From NCBI GenBank assembly GCA_002420115.1, contig DIHK01000069.1, positions 1 to 22,527 on the forward strand: a stretch of DNA of 22,527 nt. Direction: 5' to 3'. The DNA comes from Nitrospira sp. UBA5698. GTDB lineage: Bacteria > Nitrospirota > Nitrospiria > Nitrospirales > Nitrospiraceae. Made by a program: the position numbers and the translations under genes. Of this stretch, positions 1-7,806 are shown one piece after another (position 1 is the stretch's first letter; the number at the start of each line of letters is the position of its first letter). The notes under the pieces were generated by a model. That model did not search any database, was not told where the DNA came from, and worked only from the letters and a program-made list of their open reading frames with translations.

Positions 1-452
1 TCTTCGGGATTGAGGGTTGCCGAGCTTCTCCATTCCATGAACTTCTGGAACATTCTTGCAAATGCGAAGGCACTTTGATCCGCCGATTTTTGATCGTCCC
101 AGTAGTCCTTTACGATACCCAGATCATTGTCGCAAGGCCAGATGACTGGAATCACCAAGACCTCCCCATCCTTTTTCTTATTGCAGAGCGTCTGAAACTC
201 GCGCACATTTTCAAAGACCTGCTCGGGTAAATTGGAAAAACCATGAATATAGAGCAGGACCTGCCGATATTTGGATTCCTTGATGGCAGACAAGAGTCCT
301 TTGCTGCCGATTTCCTCGTGCACATCTTTCTTGATCCGACGGCAACAGAAAAAAGCTCGGCTGGAGGCGTTATTCTCGAGGTCGAAGACAAAGTCGGTGT
401 TCAGCTCCGGCTCGGTGTTCTTGGTTGGTTGCCGACTCGTGATGAAGAACAT
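1..452 (-). CDS. DUF900-type alpha/beta hydrolase, C-terminus cut by window edge
   Basis: The reading frame is open from the ATG at 452 to the window edge, giving 150 residues with no stop, so only the N-terminal part is visible. The start is preceded by a strong AAGGAGG Shine-Dalgarno. A strand ending in YIHGFSN (about residues 68-74) resembles the HG-containing oxyanion loop of alpha/beta hydrolases, especially the DUF900 group. It is followed by a helix and a second strand, VLVIPVIWP. The expected Ser nucleophile, Asp and His would lie beyond the edge and cannot be checked. No signal peptide is visible, so a cytoplasmic location is likely. It sits 58 bp downstream of the lipoprotein gene at 511-1098 and is probably co-transcribed with it. 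The substrate is unknown. Confidence 0.72.
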   Translation of the reverse strand, partial: MFFITSRQPTKNTEPELNTDFVFDLENNASSRAFFCCRRIKKDVHEEIGSKGLLSAIKESKYRQVLLYIHGFSNLPEQVFENVREFQTLCNKKKDGEVLVIPVIWPCDNDLGIVKDYWDDQKSADQSAFAFARMFQKFMEWRSSATLNPE

Positions 453-510
453 GGGATTCCTCCTTATAGCATGAGCGATGGAGTAAGAGCCTGCTAGGCC
501 GTCAAATTGG

Positions 511-1098
511 TCATGACAGAAGCGTCCAAGGATTCATGGCACCTTTTCTGGTTCCTGCATCGAGGGCTATTGTTGTGAGCGGCATGCGGGTGGCTCTGAG
601 TTGTATGCCTTCATCGGAATGCAGGATCCTTGATGTGTAAGCGCCGTTGGATAGCATGGTCTTGCTTTCAGGCTGCTTGTTTTGACAGAAACTAACGGGG
701 AGCGCGCTCGTTGCATGATCGCGTCTTGATAGTGGTGATGTCTGGTGATCTGAGCGATGGTCTTCTTCTACATAGCGTCGGCGGAGATAGTGGTCTAATT
801 GTTCCTGTGACACTAAGGCACCCGTCTGATACTCCACCTGATACAGATTCTCTTTGAGCTGCTCAACGACATTGTTGCCGGCGTTACCCAGACGCGCGTA
901 GTGTCCCGTGGCACATCCAGCCAGTTCTCCCATCTTATCCACCATGACGACATGGTCGGTGAGCTTGAAATTGTCTTTTTTGATCGTCGTGCAGGCCGAC
1001 AGGGTGAGAACGAATAGGATCGTCAAAGGATGGAGTAGGGAAGACCAGAGACTATTTATAAAGTGAGCGCGACGGCGCTTGATGGCGGCTGACCTCAT
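511..1098 (-). CDS. Small predicted lipoprotein
   Basis: This encodes 195 residues. The start at 1098 was chosen over an upstream ATG at 1185 because it places a KRRR n-region and a hydrophobic stretch (about residues 20-34) directly before the lipobox LSAC, with Cys36 as the lipidated residue. It also follows a purine-rich AAGGGAAGG. After processing, the protein would be about 160 residues anchored in a membrane. The C-terminal half is polar, with many Arg, His and Ser residues, and shows no domain I recognise. A promoter candidate (TTGATC, 17 bp, TACGAT) lies at 1227-1255 and would give a leader of about 120 nt. The gene heads a likely two-gene unit with the DUF900 hydrolase. The function is unknown; export is the only well-supported property. 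Confidence 0.6.
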   Translation of the reverse strand: MRSAAIKRRRAHFINSLWSSLLHPLTILFVLTLSACTTIKKDNFKLTDHVVMVDKMGELAGCATGHYARLGNAGNNVVEQLKENLYQVEYQTGALVSQEQLDHYLRRRYVEEDHRSDHQTSPLSRRDHATSALPVSFCQNKQPESKTMLSNGAYTSRILHSDEGIQLRATRMPLTTIALDAGTRKGAMNPWTLLS

Positions 1099-1226
1099 TG
1101 TATCTGCCTTCCCTTGGCTATTTGTGAACTCTTTGCACATTCGGCAGTGGGCAGGCACCCGAGTCGATAGACGACTCCGCCTCATCAGACATGAGTTCTT
1201 ACTGGTAGATACATAGTTCGGTGGCC

Positions 1227-1255
1227 ATCGTAGCGAGATGAGTCGATGAGATCAA
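1227..1255 (-). promoter_or_regulatory. Promoter candidate, copy A (lipoprotein unit)
   Basis: On the minus strand TTGATC (1255-1250) and TACGAT (1232-1227) are separated by exactly 17 bp, a good sigma-70 match. The same hexamers at the same spacing recur at 1488-1516, which supports functional conservation. Transcription would begin near 1220 and run into the lipoprotein gene. Confidence 0.55.
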
Positions 1256-1487
1256 TAGTGATTTTACGGTGTCGTCTTCTGAGCTACAGATGCCTGAGTC
1301 AGGGAAGAGAGGGAACGATGAATGCACTGAGAGAGGCTTGTCCTAGGTTGAATGTTTTAGTGTGTTGCCGATAGTCGTGGGTTAGAAAAGACTCCCGACC
1401 TTATTTATTTTTCCATCCGGCCAGAGAGGCAACCAGCATTAAGAAGAGTAGTCCTGTCCTCCAACGCGTCGTTCGCCATGGAGGAGC

Positions 1488-1516
1488 ATCGTAGCGAGAC
1501 GAACCGAGGAGATCAA
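1488..1516 (-). promoter_or_regulatory. Promoter candidate, copy B (duplicated)
   Basis: TTGATC (1516-1511), 17 bp, TACGAT (1493-1488) on the minus strand, identical in both hexamers to copy A. Eight nucleotides after the -10 box an ATG (1479) opens a 24-codon frame. A second short frame downstream reads MLVASLAGWKNK before a stop and resembles the hydrophobic core of the copy A lipoprotein signal. It may be a decayed paralogue. Confidence 0.45.
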
Positions 1517-1751
1517 CAGTAGTGCTGTGGCAACACCGACTCAACGGTAGATGCCAAAGTCTCGGATGGAGTGAAAAATGAGTGCATAGAACAAAAGTTG
1601 ATCCCAAGTCTGCTGTGTGTATCAGAGATGGCAACCTTGGGTAGATAAAGAGCGGACCACGAGGGAACCAATGAGAAGGTCTCGAATTTCAGAGGCTTAC
1701 GCTGATGGTTTTGGTGCGGGGCTCTGCGAGGTGAACAGCTTTGGATCAAGA

Positions 1752-1770
1752 GCGTATCAGAATAGATTCA
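1752..1770. repeat. 19-bp palindromic motif, copy 1
   Basis: GCGTATCAGAATAGATTCA matches 3466-3484 with one mismatch. The centre GAAT-AG-ATTC is an inverted repeat. Flanking sequence shows weaker similarity (TTTG before it). It could be an operator or a relic of duplication. Confidence 0.4.
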
Positions 1771-1883
1771 CGATTGGTTCGTCTGGATGAGCAGGCAGTC
1801 AGGAAGAACTTGGGGAATCAGTTGTGCGTCCACTTACCTGTTCCCGATTGTGTGAACAGGAGGATGGTTTTTCCTCAACAGAA

Positions 1884-2900
1884 TTACCACTCCCGAATCG
1901 GTTGCCCCTCCGCAGTGAACAGCTGCGACCCAGCCTCCTTAAAGACGATTTCATCTGGTGCATACATCACGTGCCGGCCGGCCTTTACCATTTTTTCGAT
2001 CTGGAACGGGGTTGCAGCCAGGAATCCTTCCTCACGCATGCTGGCCTGTTCAAAGAACACATCATCCGGGAACAGGCTGAGATAGGTATCGAAGCCGCCT
2101 TTGAACGCGCCCAGTTTACGATACGCCCACCAGGTGCATTGGCGACGGTAGAGCTTGGGGTGGATAAACCGTTTGGTCTTTTCAGGTTTGAGCGTGGCTG
2201 TTGCCGGGGATTGGTAGAGGAGTTGCGGGTCGAACTCACCAATCGTACGGGTCTGGTATTGGGCCACACCATCGGTGGCGGTTTTCCCAAGAGCCCAGGC
2301 TTCCAGGCAGGCCTCCATTTCAGCCGGGTGCATGGAGTTATACAACGCCACGATGGAGAGACCTTGCCGGAGAATCTCTAGATTGATGTCGATCCCATTC
2401 ACAAACACGTTACCGACGAACCGTCCGTATTTATCCACGGCATCGGCCGGACCTTCGTGATCCGTCACCTCCGTTTGAAATCGGCAGGGGAGCGGGGAGG
2501 CGCCGAGTGTGCTGAGGTAGCGGCCCAGTCGAACCGTGGCGGTTTCCGCCTGACGCTGGCGATATTTCTTGACCAGTCCAGATCCTTTAAGGCTCCCGAA
2601 TGGCTGACCTTTGTAGCGTTTCCCCTTCATGGATTGTGGTTGATAGTGCAGCTCAGGTGCATCGACTCCCTGTAGCCTGACAGTGATCTTCCCATTCTTG
2701 ATGACCGGCTTGAACTGGCCGAACGATTTGACACAGGCATCGTCATATTTCGTGGTGGGGCGAGGCACGTCGTTGGTTGGTTGATACTGAACGGCACCAG
2801 GAAGGACGGTCAGCACGATCTTGGTCGTATCGGCGTCAGATTCTCCTATCGGCCAGAACTGTGACAGGTCTAGCATTCCCTGGATCATCAGTTTGCCCAT
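1884..2900 (-). CDS. Staphylococcal-nuclease-fold protein with extra C-terminal region
   Basis: A 338-residue protein whose ATG at 2900 follows AAAGGAG at normal spacing. The SNase (TNase-like) signature is visible: VRLQGVDAPE at residues 74-83 gives Arg75, Asp80 and Glu83, matching the family's catalytic Arg, metal-binding Asp and general-base Glu. KYGRFVGNVFVNG at 157-169 supplies the second Arg (160). The strand-helix segment INLEILRQGLSIV follows as expected. The insert between the two motifs (about 85-150) is longer than in the minimal nuclease. Residues 240-338 form an extra region (RRQCTWWAYRKLGAFKGGFD) that I cannot assign. No signal peptide is seen. Phosphodiesterase activity on DNA or RNA is inferred from the residues. 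Confidence 0.82.
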   Translation of the reverse strand: MGKLMIQGMLDLSQFWPIGESDADTTKIVLTVLPGAVQYQPTNDVPRPTTKYDDACVKSFGQFKPVIKNGKITVRLQGVDAPELHYQPQSMKGKRYKGQPFGSLKGSGLVKKYRQRQAETATVRLGRYLSTLGASPLPCRFQTEVTDHEGPADAVDKYGRFVGNVFVNGIDINLEILRQGLSIVALYNSMHPAEMEACLEAWALGKTATDGVAQYQTRTIGEFDPQLLYQSPATATLKPEKTKRFIHPKLYRRQCTWWAYRKLGAFKGGFDTYLSLFPDDVFFEQASMREEGFLAATPFQIEKMVKAGRHVMYAPDEIVFKEAGSQLFTAEGQPIREW

Positions 2901-3231
2901 GTCGTCTGTCTCCTTTCAGGCGGAGGGGGTGAGTCATTGGATTCCGTTGCGAGAGTGCAATCGTTTGCTTCGGCTGTACGAGCGTTTCCTGGTGGCAGGC
3001 TGGTGGATCTAGCGGACTAGCAGGGGTAAGAGCTTCGCAGCGACCACCTGGCTTGATCTTTGATCGTAACGCAATATCGTGAGTCGGGCTCAAACCCGGG
3101 GTCAGACATGAGGACTGACTGGTTATCGCACTCACTGTCACGTTTTGCTGTATGGAGTTGTGGTCGGCGCTCAGACTGACTCCGAGCAACAGAAGTAACC
3201 ACCCAACGCTCACCCATAGCGATGTACGCAT
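2836..3231 (-). CDS. Possible small secreted protein
   Basis: A 131-residue frame. The ATG at 3231 follows AAAGGAA with good spacing and opens a textbook signal peptide (MRTSLW then WLLLLLGVSLSA, cleavage likely after SLSADH or just before). The mature part contains four or so Cys and Pro residues but no recognisable domain. Against it: the last 65 bp overlap the SNase gene start, which is longer than usual, and the second half is low in protein-like character. A frameshifted version ending near 3017 in another frame reads almost as well (SDPGFEPDSRYCVTIKDQARW). The N-terminus is therefore better supported than the C-terminus. Confidence 0.4.
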   Translation of the reverse strand: MRTSLWVSVGWLLLLLGVSLSADHNSIQQNVTVSAITSQSSCLTPGLSPTHDIALRSKIKPGGRCEALTPASPLDPPACHQETLVQPKQTIALSQRNPMTHPLRLKGDRRHGQTDDPGNARPVTVLADRRI

Positions 3232-3576
3232 GGCCTGTTCCTTTAGTGGGAGGAGGAGGTACTGTAGAAGTCCATCCTGTATGCTTTGTCGTCGTCCAAC
3301 ACTGCTCATGGTAGTTTCCAATTTTCTTATCCCCCGGCCTAGTACCATCTATCAATGAGCAAGGAACGGGCCAAACAGAATGCGGAGCGAATTGGGAAAA
3401 TTCGTACGGAATGATGACGGTGGTGTGTATCGAGAACTGTGCAGATGTATCTCTTTTGATGCAGGGCGTATCTGAATAGATTCAGTGTGAACTCATTCGG
3501 AACCAGATCTTCGGTTTGAGTTCCCGATGCGAATATAGTCAAAGCGTTAGGGAGGAAGGACAACTGTGCTGGGCAA
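3232..3576. other. Intergenic region upstream of the secreted protein/SNase unit
   Basis: No gene is supported here. The stretch contains the second copy of the 19-bp motif (3466-3484). Sigma-70-like hexamers on the minus strand are weak (TTGGCC, 17 bp, TAGATG around 3350-3380). No clear terminator was found after pxpC, whose stop lies at 3577. Confidence 0.4.
3466..3484. repeat. 19-bp palindromic motif, copy 2
   Basis: GCGTATCTGAATAGATTCA. Including the next two bases, CTGAAT-AG-ATTCAG forms a 6-bp inverted repeat at 3473-3486. It matches copy 1 at 1752-1770 with one difference. Confidence 0.4.
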
Positions 3577-4554
3577 CTATGAGGTCAAAGACTTACGCGG
3601 TGGTAACTCTGCGTCGAGTTGGGCACGTTGCATTCGTAACAGACGCTGAGCGTGAGCCACGGTGCACAGAACAAATCGAATGCGGTCTCCGGGAGCCAGT
3701 TGTGCGGCAAGGGGAAGATCTGCCGAAACGACGACCGCGATCTTGGGATAGCCTCCGGTGGTCTGCCGGTCGGCCATTAGAAGGATCGGCTGCCCGTCCG
3801 GTGGTATTTGTAGTGCTCCTGTGGCTGTGCCGTCTGAGATGAACGGAGTCGACCCTTTGGGGCTGATCTTTGGTCCGGTCAGCCGGTACCCCATGCGATT
3901 GGATTGCGGAGAGACAGTATAAAAAGAGCCTGTCAGGGTTGTGATCGACTTCTTCAAAAAGAAATCTCCCTGCGGACCAAGAATAATGCGAAGGGCGACG
4001 GAGCGTTCGTAGCGAGGGCAGAGCGGGGCGGGGAGTGTTGTTCCGATTTGCTGGGTGGTGAGTGGTTCTGATTTTCCCCCAACCAACACGTCCCCCTGTT
4101 TCAGTGGCCTCCCACGCAGTCCGCCTGTTTCACTTTCCCAATGAGTTGAGCGGCTGCCCATCACCGGAAGGGCTTTGAAGCCGCCCGCGATGGCAAGGTA
4201 TGCTCGCGCCCCGGCTCGTGGCAACCCGAAGTGTAATCGGCTGCCGCGCGGAATCAAGATGCATTCCCACGTCGGAGCGTTGTGACCATCGATGGTCGGC
4301 GAGAGGTCGGCTCCCGTGATGGCCACGACGGTATCCTGTTGGAACTGGAGTTCCGGCCCCTTCAAGGTCAGTTCAAGTACTGCTGCTTGGTCTGGGTTCC
4401 CTACCAACCGATTCGCAACGATCGTGGAGAAAGAGTCCATTGCTCCCGAGACCGACACACCATCGTGCTGATGGCCATAGCGTCCCAGGTCTTGTACCGT
4501 GGTCAGCCACCCGCCCTTGACCACAAGGATCTCTGCTGGTTGAAGTTCCGTCAT
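3577..4554 (-). CDS. pxpC: 5-oxoprolinase subunit PxpC (biotin-dependent carboxyltransferase family)
   Basis: A 325-residue protein of the allophanate-hydrolase subunit 2/YbgK family. With PxpA and PxpB it forms the prokaryotic ATP-dependent 5-oxoprolinase, which opens 5-oxo-L-proline to L-glutamate in the cytoplasm. Family hallmarks seen: GGWLTTVQDLGRYGHQHDGV (residues 14-33) with SGAMD just after, GNP and LELTLKGPEL (53-69), and near the C-terminus the segments SDGTATGALQIPPDGQPI and LMADRQTTGGYPKIA. Length matches the family. The start codon overlaps the pxpA stop as ATGA, so translation is probably coupled. The related urea amidolyase and allophanate hydrolase enzymes share the fold, but the adjacent pxpA and pxpB favour 5-oxoprolinase. 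Confidence 0.92.
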   Translation of the reverse strand: MTELQPAEILVVKGGWLTTVQDLGRYGHQHDGVSVSGAMDSFSTIVANRLVGNPDQAAVLELTLKGPELQFQQDTVVAITGADLSPTIDGHNAPTWECILIPRGSRLHFGLPRAGARAYLAIAGGFKALPVMGSRSTHWESETGGLRGRPLKQGDVLVGGKSEPLTTQQIGTTLPAPLCPRYERSVALRIILGPQGDFFLKKSITTLTGSFYTVSPQSNRMGYRLTGPKISPKGSTPFISDGTATGALQIPPDGQPILLMADRQTTGGYPKIAVVVSADLPLAAQLAPGDRIRFVLCTVAHAQRLLRMQRAQLDAELPPRKSLTS

Positions 4555-5312
4555 GTCTGGAGCGGCTTGGCAATGTGAACTCCAACCGATTCAATCTCTT
4601 GACGAATAAGCTGGAGGAACTCAACCGCCTGGGGAGTGTCGATGTGAACGCACAGGCTGTCGGCCAGGATGAGTACTCGCTGCCCGTCAATACTCGTGAC
4701 ATAGCCGTTGAGGATCTCGCGTAATTGCCGACGAACTTGGTCCTCGGTCCGTAACAGCGCATGAGGTTGCGAGCGAGGAACCAATGTGCCGTCAGACCTG
4801 TAGGTGCGGTCGGCGAATGTTTCTTGTATCACGGTCAGTCCAGCAGTTCTCCCGCTTTTTACGAGTTCTGAGCCAGCTAGGGCGAACAGCAGGAGGTGAG
4901 GATCGAATGATGTCACGGCTCGTGCAACGGCATCGGCCACCGAGGGCTCTTTTGCTGCCAGGTTATAGAGCGCGCCATGTAGTTTGACATGGGTGAACGG
5001 CAGTCGCTCAGATGCCAGCACATCGGCGAAATGTTTTAGCTGTGTGGAGACGAGCGATTCAACTTCTTCTGCAGAAGTCTGACGATCCCGGCGTCCGAAG
5101 TCTTGTGTGTCGGGGAATCCTGGATGGGCACCGATGGCCACATTGTATTGTGAGGCCAGCGTGGCAGTTCGGCGCATGAGCTCAGGATTTCCTGCATGAA
5201 CGCCGCAGGCGACGTTAGCGGATGTAATCAGTGGCATGAGTTTGGCTTCACGAGCCAGCAACTCAGGGGTGTCGTACTCGCCCACGTCACTGTTCAGATC
5301 AATGGTCGTCAT
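4551..5312 (-). CDS. pxpA: 5-oxoprolinase subunit PxpA (LamB/YcsF family)
   Basis: A 253-residue protein with the LamB/YcsF signature blocks in order: DLNSDVGE (5-12), ANVACGVHAGNPE (32-44), GAHPGFPD and FGRR (61-75), VKLHGALYN (109-117), FADRTYRSDGTLVPR (166-180) and LCVHIDTPQAV (220-230). In most homologues I know, the first block has Cys where Ser8 stands and the last reads CVHGDTP, so Ile224 for Gly is a small departure. PxpA supplies the hydrolytic half of ATP-dependent 5-oxoproline cleavage together with PxpB and PxpC. It overlaps both neighbours by 4 bp (ATGA), so all three subunits are probably made in step. Confidence 0.93.
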   Translation of the reverse strand: MTTIDLNSDVGEYDTPELLAREAKLMPLITSANVACGVHAGNPELMRRTATLASQYNVAIGAHPGFPDTQDFGRRDRQTSAEEVESLVSTQLKHFADVLASERLPFTHVKLHGALYNLAAKEPSVADAVARAVTSFDPHLLLFALAGSELVKSGRTAGLTVIQETFADRTYRSDGTLVPRSQPHALLRTEDQVRRQLREILNGYVTSIDGQRVLILADSLCVHIDTPQAVEFLQLIRQEIESVGVHIAKPLQT

Positions 5313-6043
5313 GTTTCCGTCTCACGGCTCAGCTGATCGAACTCATCCCGCACAATCGGTTTGAATCGAACTCTATCACCTGGTTTCAACAAGAACGTAT
5401 TGGTCCTCGTCTTCCGATACAGAGAGATCGGTGTTCTACCGATGATCTGCCAACCTCCTGGAGTCGCCGTGGGGTAAATCCCGGTTTGGCGATCCGCGAT
5501 GCCGACCGATCCGGCCGGTACCTTCGTTCGTGGGGTTGCTCGGCGTGGCATGGCCAGCTGTCCGGGGACGAGTCCCAGATAGGGAAAGCCTGGGCTGAAT
5601 CCGAGCATATAGACCCGATAAAGCACTGAGGCGTGCAACGCGATGGCTTCAGCGGGTTGTAAGCCGGCGAACGTGGCGACCTCTTCCAAGTCCTGTCCCC
5701 ACTCGCCGCCATACAAGACGGGAATCTCATGGAGAATGCCTGGTGGTTCAGCCTGGTCTGGTTCTCGTCGCGGTAAGGCTTTCAGTCTCTTGGCCAACGT
5801 GGCTGAGTCCCATTGGAGCGGATCAAAGTGAACGGTGACCGATCGATAGGTGGGGACGATGTCGTGGATACCCTGCCAATGTTGGTCGAAGACCGTTGTT
5901 GCGAATGCCACGACTCGGGAGTTGATTTCAGAGTTGATCTCATTCCCGAACTCAATGGTGAGAGCTGCGTCGCCGAGCGGCAGGATGCGAAATACTGTGC
6001 GCGAAGCTCGATGCGCACGTGTTGGACGATTGGCTGGAGGCAT
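5309..6043 (-). CDS. pxpB: 5-oxoprolinase subunit PxpB (allophanate hydrolase subunit 1 family)
   Basis: A 244-residue protein of the YbgJ/KipI family. Diagnostic blocks: LGDAALTIEFG (23-33), DIVPTYRSVTVHFDP (61-75), GFSPGFPYLG (148-157), PRRATPRTKVPAGSVGIAD (166-184) and PGGWQIIGRTP (195-205). It pairs with PxpC as the carboxyltransferase-like module of 5-oxoprolinase. The ATG at 6043 is the only plausible in-frame start, although no strong Shine-Dalgarno precedes it; about 15 N-terminal residues before VFRILPLGD look like an extension. It begins 17 bp after the amine oxidase gene ends, so it probably shares its transcript. In Bacillus the paralogue KipI inhibits a sporulation kinase, but the pxpBAC arrangement argues for the metabolic role here. 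Confidence 0.92.
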   Translation of the reverse strand: MPPANRPTRAHRASRTVFRILPLGDAALTIEFGNEINSEINSRVVAFATTVFDQHWQGIHDIVPTYRSVTVHFDPLQWDSATLAKRLKALPRREPDQAEPPGILHEIPVLYGGEWGQDLEEVATFAGLQPAEAIALHASVLYRVYMLGFSPGFPYLGLVPGQLAMPRRATPRTKVPAGSVGIADRQTGIYPTATPGGWQIIGRTPISLYRKTRTNTFLLKPGDRVRFKPIVRDEFDQLSRETET

Positions 6044-6060
6044 GGGAGAAGGAATCTACG

Positions 6061-7704
6061 TCAACGAGTGTTGGCCCTGGCCAGAATGGATTGTGCTGCC
6101 GCAATGCCGGAGAGGGCTGCCCCTTCCATGAAGCCCTGCCATTCATAGAACGAGTTGGTGTGTTCGCCGGCAAATAAGAGATTGCCGACTGGAAGGCCTT
6201 CCAAACCTGCCATCGTCGTGAATTGGCCAGGACGGTAACAGGTATAGCTGCCAAGCGTCAGTGGGTTCGACGGCCAATGTTCGAGATGAGCCAGATACCG
6301 CTCGTTTATGACTGTGGCTGCGTCTCGCGCTCCGGGGTAGACGCGATCGAGATCATATAGAAAATGCTGCGCCTCATGCTGAGCTGCGGCCGGGTTGAGC
6401 CGAGCGCCACGCCGACCGCTTGAATAGTCGACCAGAATTCCTCTTGTTGCGGAGCCTAACGTCGGGTTGGTTTCCCACGTCGTTTGATGGTTTGGGAGGT
6501 CAGAATAGGATGTTCCGTTTCCTCCATGGATCTGCCATGTACGGCGGGAGAAGCCGACCATCATCTTGGCATTCGTCCCGTACCCTAACCCGCTGATTGC
6601 CTGCTGCTGCGTCGGAGGTAGGCCCAGATTCGGATCCAGTTCAACGTGACGCAGAGTGGTAAACGGAAGGGCCAGCACGACTACGTCATGGGTCACGGTT
6701 ACTGTGTGGGATGCGTATTCGAACGTGAGTTCGATTCGGCCGTCACTCAATCGCCTCACTCGCACTAATCGATGGCCATGGGTGAGCTGTCCCGGAAGTC
6801 CCCTGGTCAGTCCTTCGGCAATGCGGTCATTGCCGCCGACCAGATGATAGCGTTCGTCGCTGAAGACACCGAAAGGGGTGAAGGTCGAGCGGCGGTCGGC
6901 ATGGATGAACAGGAGAAATGCGAGACAGCTCTGCTCTTCCGCCGCAAGTCCATATTCCGTTTCATAGGCGGCGATGATGGCGGCTTTGGCCAGTGGTCCA
7001 GCCGGAGTTCTGGCTCCGTTGTACCCATCCAGATAGGCTTGTAGGCTTGTGTGGTCCAGTGCGACATCGTTCGGTGTATGGGAGGCGGCGGTGACTTCTC
7101 GCGAGAGGAGGTTTAGGTCTATCCGCATCACTGAAACGAAATCGCGAAATTCTGCAACGACCGCTCCTTCCGAGTACCGCTGCCCATTGAAGTGGTAGAA
7201 GACGTCTCCCGGCTCCTTGTTCATATCTTCGAGCTCAAGACGAAACCGCTTGGCATAACCTAGCATCGTCTTATGGAGATTATCGATAAGCTCGCCGCCA
7301 CGTTCCGCGACCTGACCTGGGAAGAAACCACGTAACGACCAGCAGCGGCCGCCTGCTCGAGTCGCCGCGTCATAGACAGAAGCCCGAATGCCGTTGGCCT
7401 TGAGTGTATCGGCGCAAGCCAATCCAGCGAGCCCTGCACCGACGATGCCGACTGAGAGTGAGGAAGGTGAGGGTTTGGCCGCCGCCCCTGGTGGGAGGTC
7501 CGTCAGGGTACCCAGCGCAAGTGTAGCACCGGTCGCTCCTACGCCGACCAGAAACTGGCGCCGCGATATCGAATGGGACATCTGGCTTGAGGTCAACTCT
7601 TGAATGGCTCCAAGGGCATCAGCGGTAGAACAGTGTCGGCGCTCAGCCAACAACGCAGCCTTCATTAAGCGGACCAATGAGCGGAACGATGCGGTTCGAG
7701 CCAT
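6061..7704 (-). CDS. FAD-dependent amine oxidase with Tat-type signal
   Basis: A 547-residue flavin monoamine oxidase. An open frame continues upstream to 7845, but that part runs into the insertion sequence; the ATG at 7704 follows GGAGGG at good spacing and is chosen. The N-terminus (ARTASFRSLVRLMKAA) leads to SISRRQFLVGVGATGATLALG, a twin-arginine signal with the RR pair at residues 48-49, so export of the folded flavoprotein is likely. The dinucleotide-binding loop GAGLAGLACADTL (89-101) and AGGRCWSL follow; the C-terminal FAD contact block is LLFAGEHTNSFYEWQGFMEG. The family oxidatively deaminates amines or amino acids, releasing ammonia and peroxide. The substrate cannot be read from sequence. 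It leads the pxpBAC cluster. Confidence 0.88.
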   Translation of the reverse strand: MARTASFRSLVRLMKAALLAERRHCSTADALGAIQELTSSQMSHSISRRQFLVGVGATGATLALGTLTDLPPGAAAKPSPSSLSVGIVGAGLAGLACADTLKANGIRASVYDAATRAGGRCWSLRGFFPGQVAERGGELIDNLHKTMLGYAKRFRLELEDMNKEPGDVFYHFNGQRYSEGAVVAEFRDFVSVMRIDLNLLSREVTAASHTPNDVALDHTSLQAYLDGYNGARTPAGPLAKAAIIAAYETEYGLAAEEQSCLAFLLFIHADRRSTFTPFGVFSDERYHLVGGNDRIAEGLTRGLPGQLTHGHRLVRVRRLSDGRIELTFEYASHTVTVTHDVVVLALPFTTLRHVELDPNLGLPPTQQQAISGLGYGTNAKMMVGFSRRTWQIHGGNGTSYSDLPNHQTTWETNPTLGSATRGILVDYSSGRRGARLNPAAAQHEAQHFLYDLDRVYPGARDAATVINERYLAHLEHWPSNPLTLGSYTCYRPGQFTTMAGLEGLPVGNLLFAGEHTNSFYEWQGFMEGAALSGIAAAQSILARANTR

Positions 7705-7771
7705 TGGGAAGCCCTCCGGTTGGACAAGGATCAAGTGCGCTATCTTACCGAAACGATATGAGGTACGGAAA

Positions 7772-7776
7772 GAGAG
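7772..7776. repeat. Target-site duplication, left (GAGAG)
   Basis: GAGAG directly abuts the left terminal inverted repeat and is repeated at 8727-8731 directly outside the right one. Confidence 0.7.
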
Positions 7777-7806
7777 CGCATTGTTGCCGTAAATATCCGA
7801 CAGTCC
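7777..7806. repeat. Left terminal inverted repeat
   Basis: A 30-bp end beginning CGCATTGTTG followed by the 20-bp core shared with the right end. Confidence 0.8.

Larger units (their letters stand above)
1227..1645. repeat. Diverged tandem duplication (about 1227-1377 and 1488-1645)
   Basis: The two segments share ATCGTAGCGAGA, GAGATCAA, AGATGCC, GTGCAT/ATGCAC-like blocks and a GGGTTAG/GGGTAG end in the same order, with many substitutions and small indels. The best-preserved part of each is the promoter. I aligned them by eye only, so the boundaries are approximate. Confidence 0.45.
1256..1883. other. Gene-poor interval between lipoprotein and nuclease genes
   Basis: No convincing gene was found in this roughly 630-bp stretch. 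The short frames on either strand lack a ribosome binding site combined with protein-like composition. It holds the second copy of the duplicated promoter block, a possible decayed lipoprotein gene at about 1401-1479 on the minus strand, and one copy of a 19-bp motif (1752-1770) that recurs at 3466-3484. Confidence 0.5.

Noticed and set aside
1824..2381. 185-residue plus-strand frame
   Set aside because: Entirely antisense to the SNase gene, which has clear catalytic motifs and a strong ribosome site.
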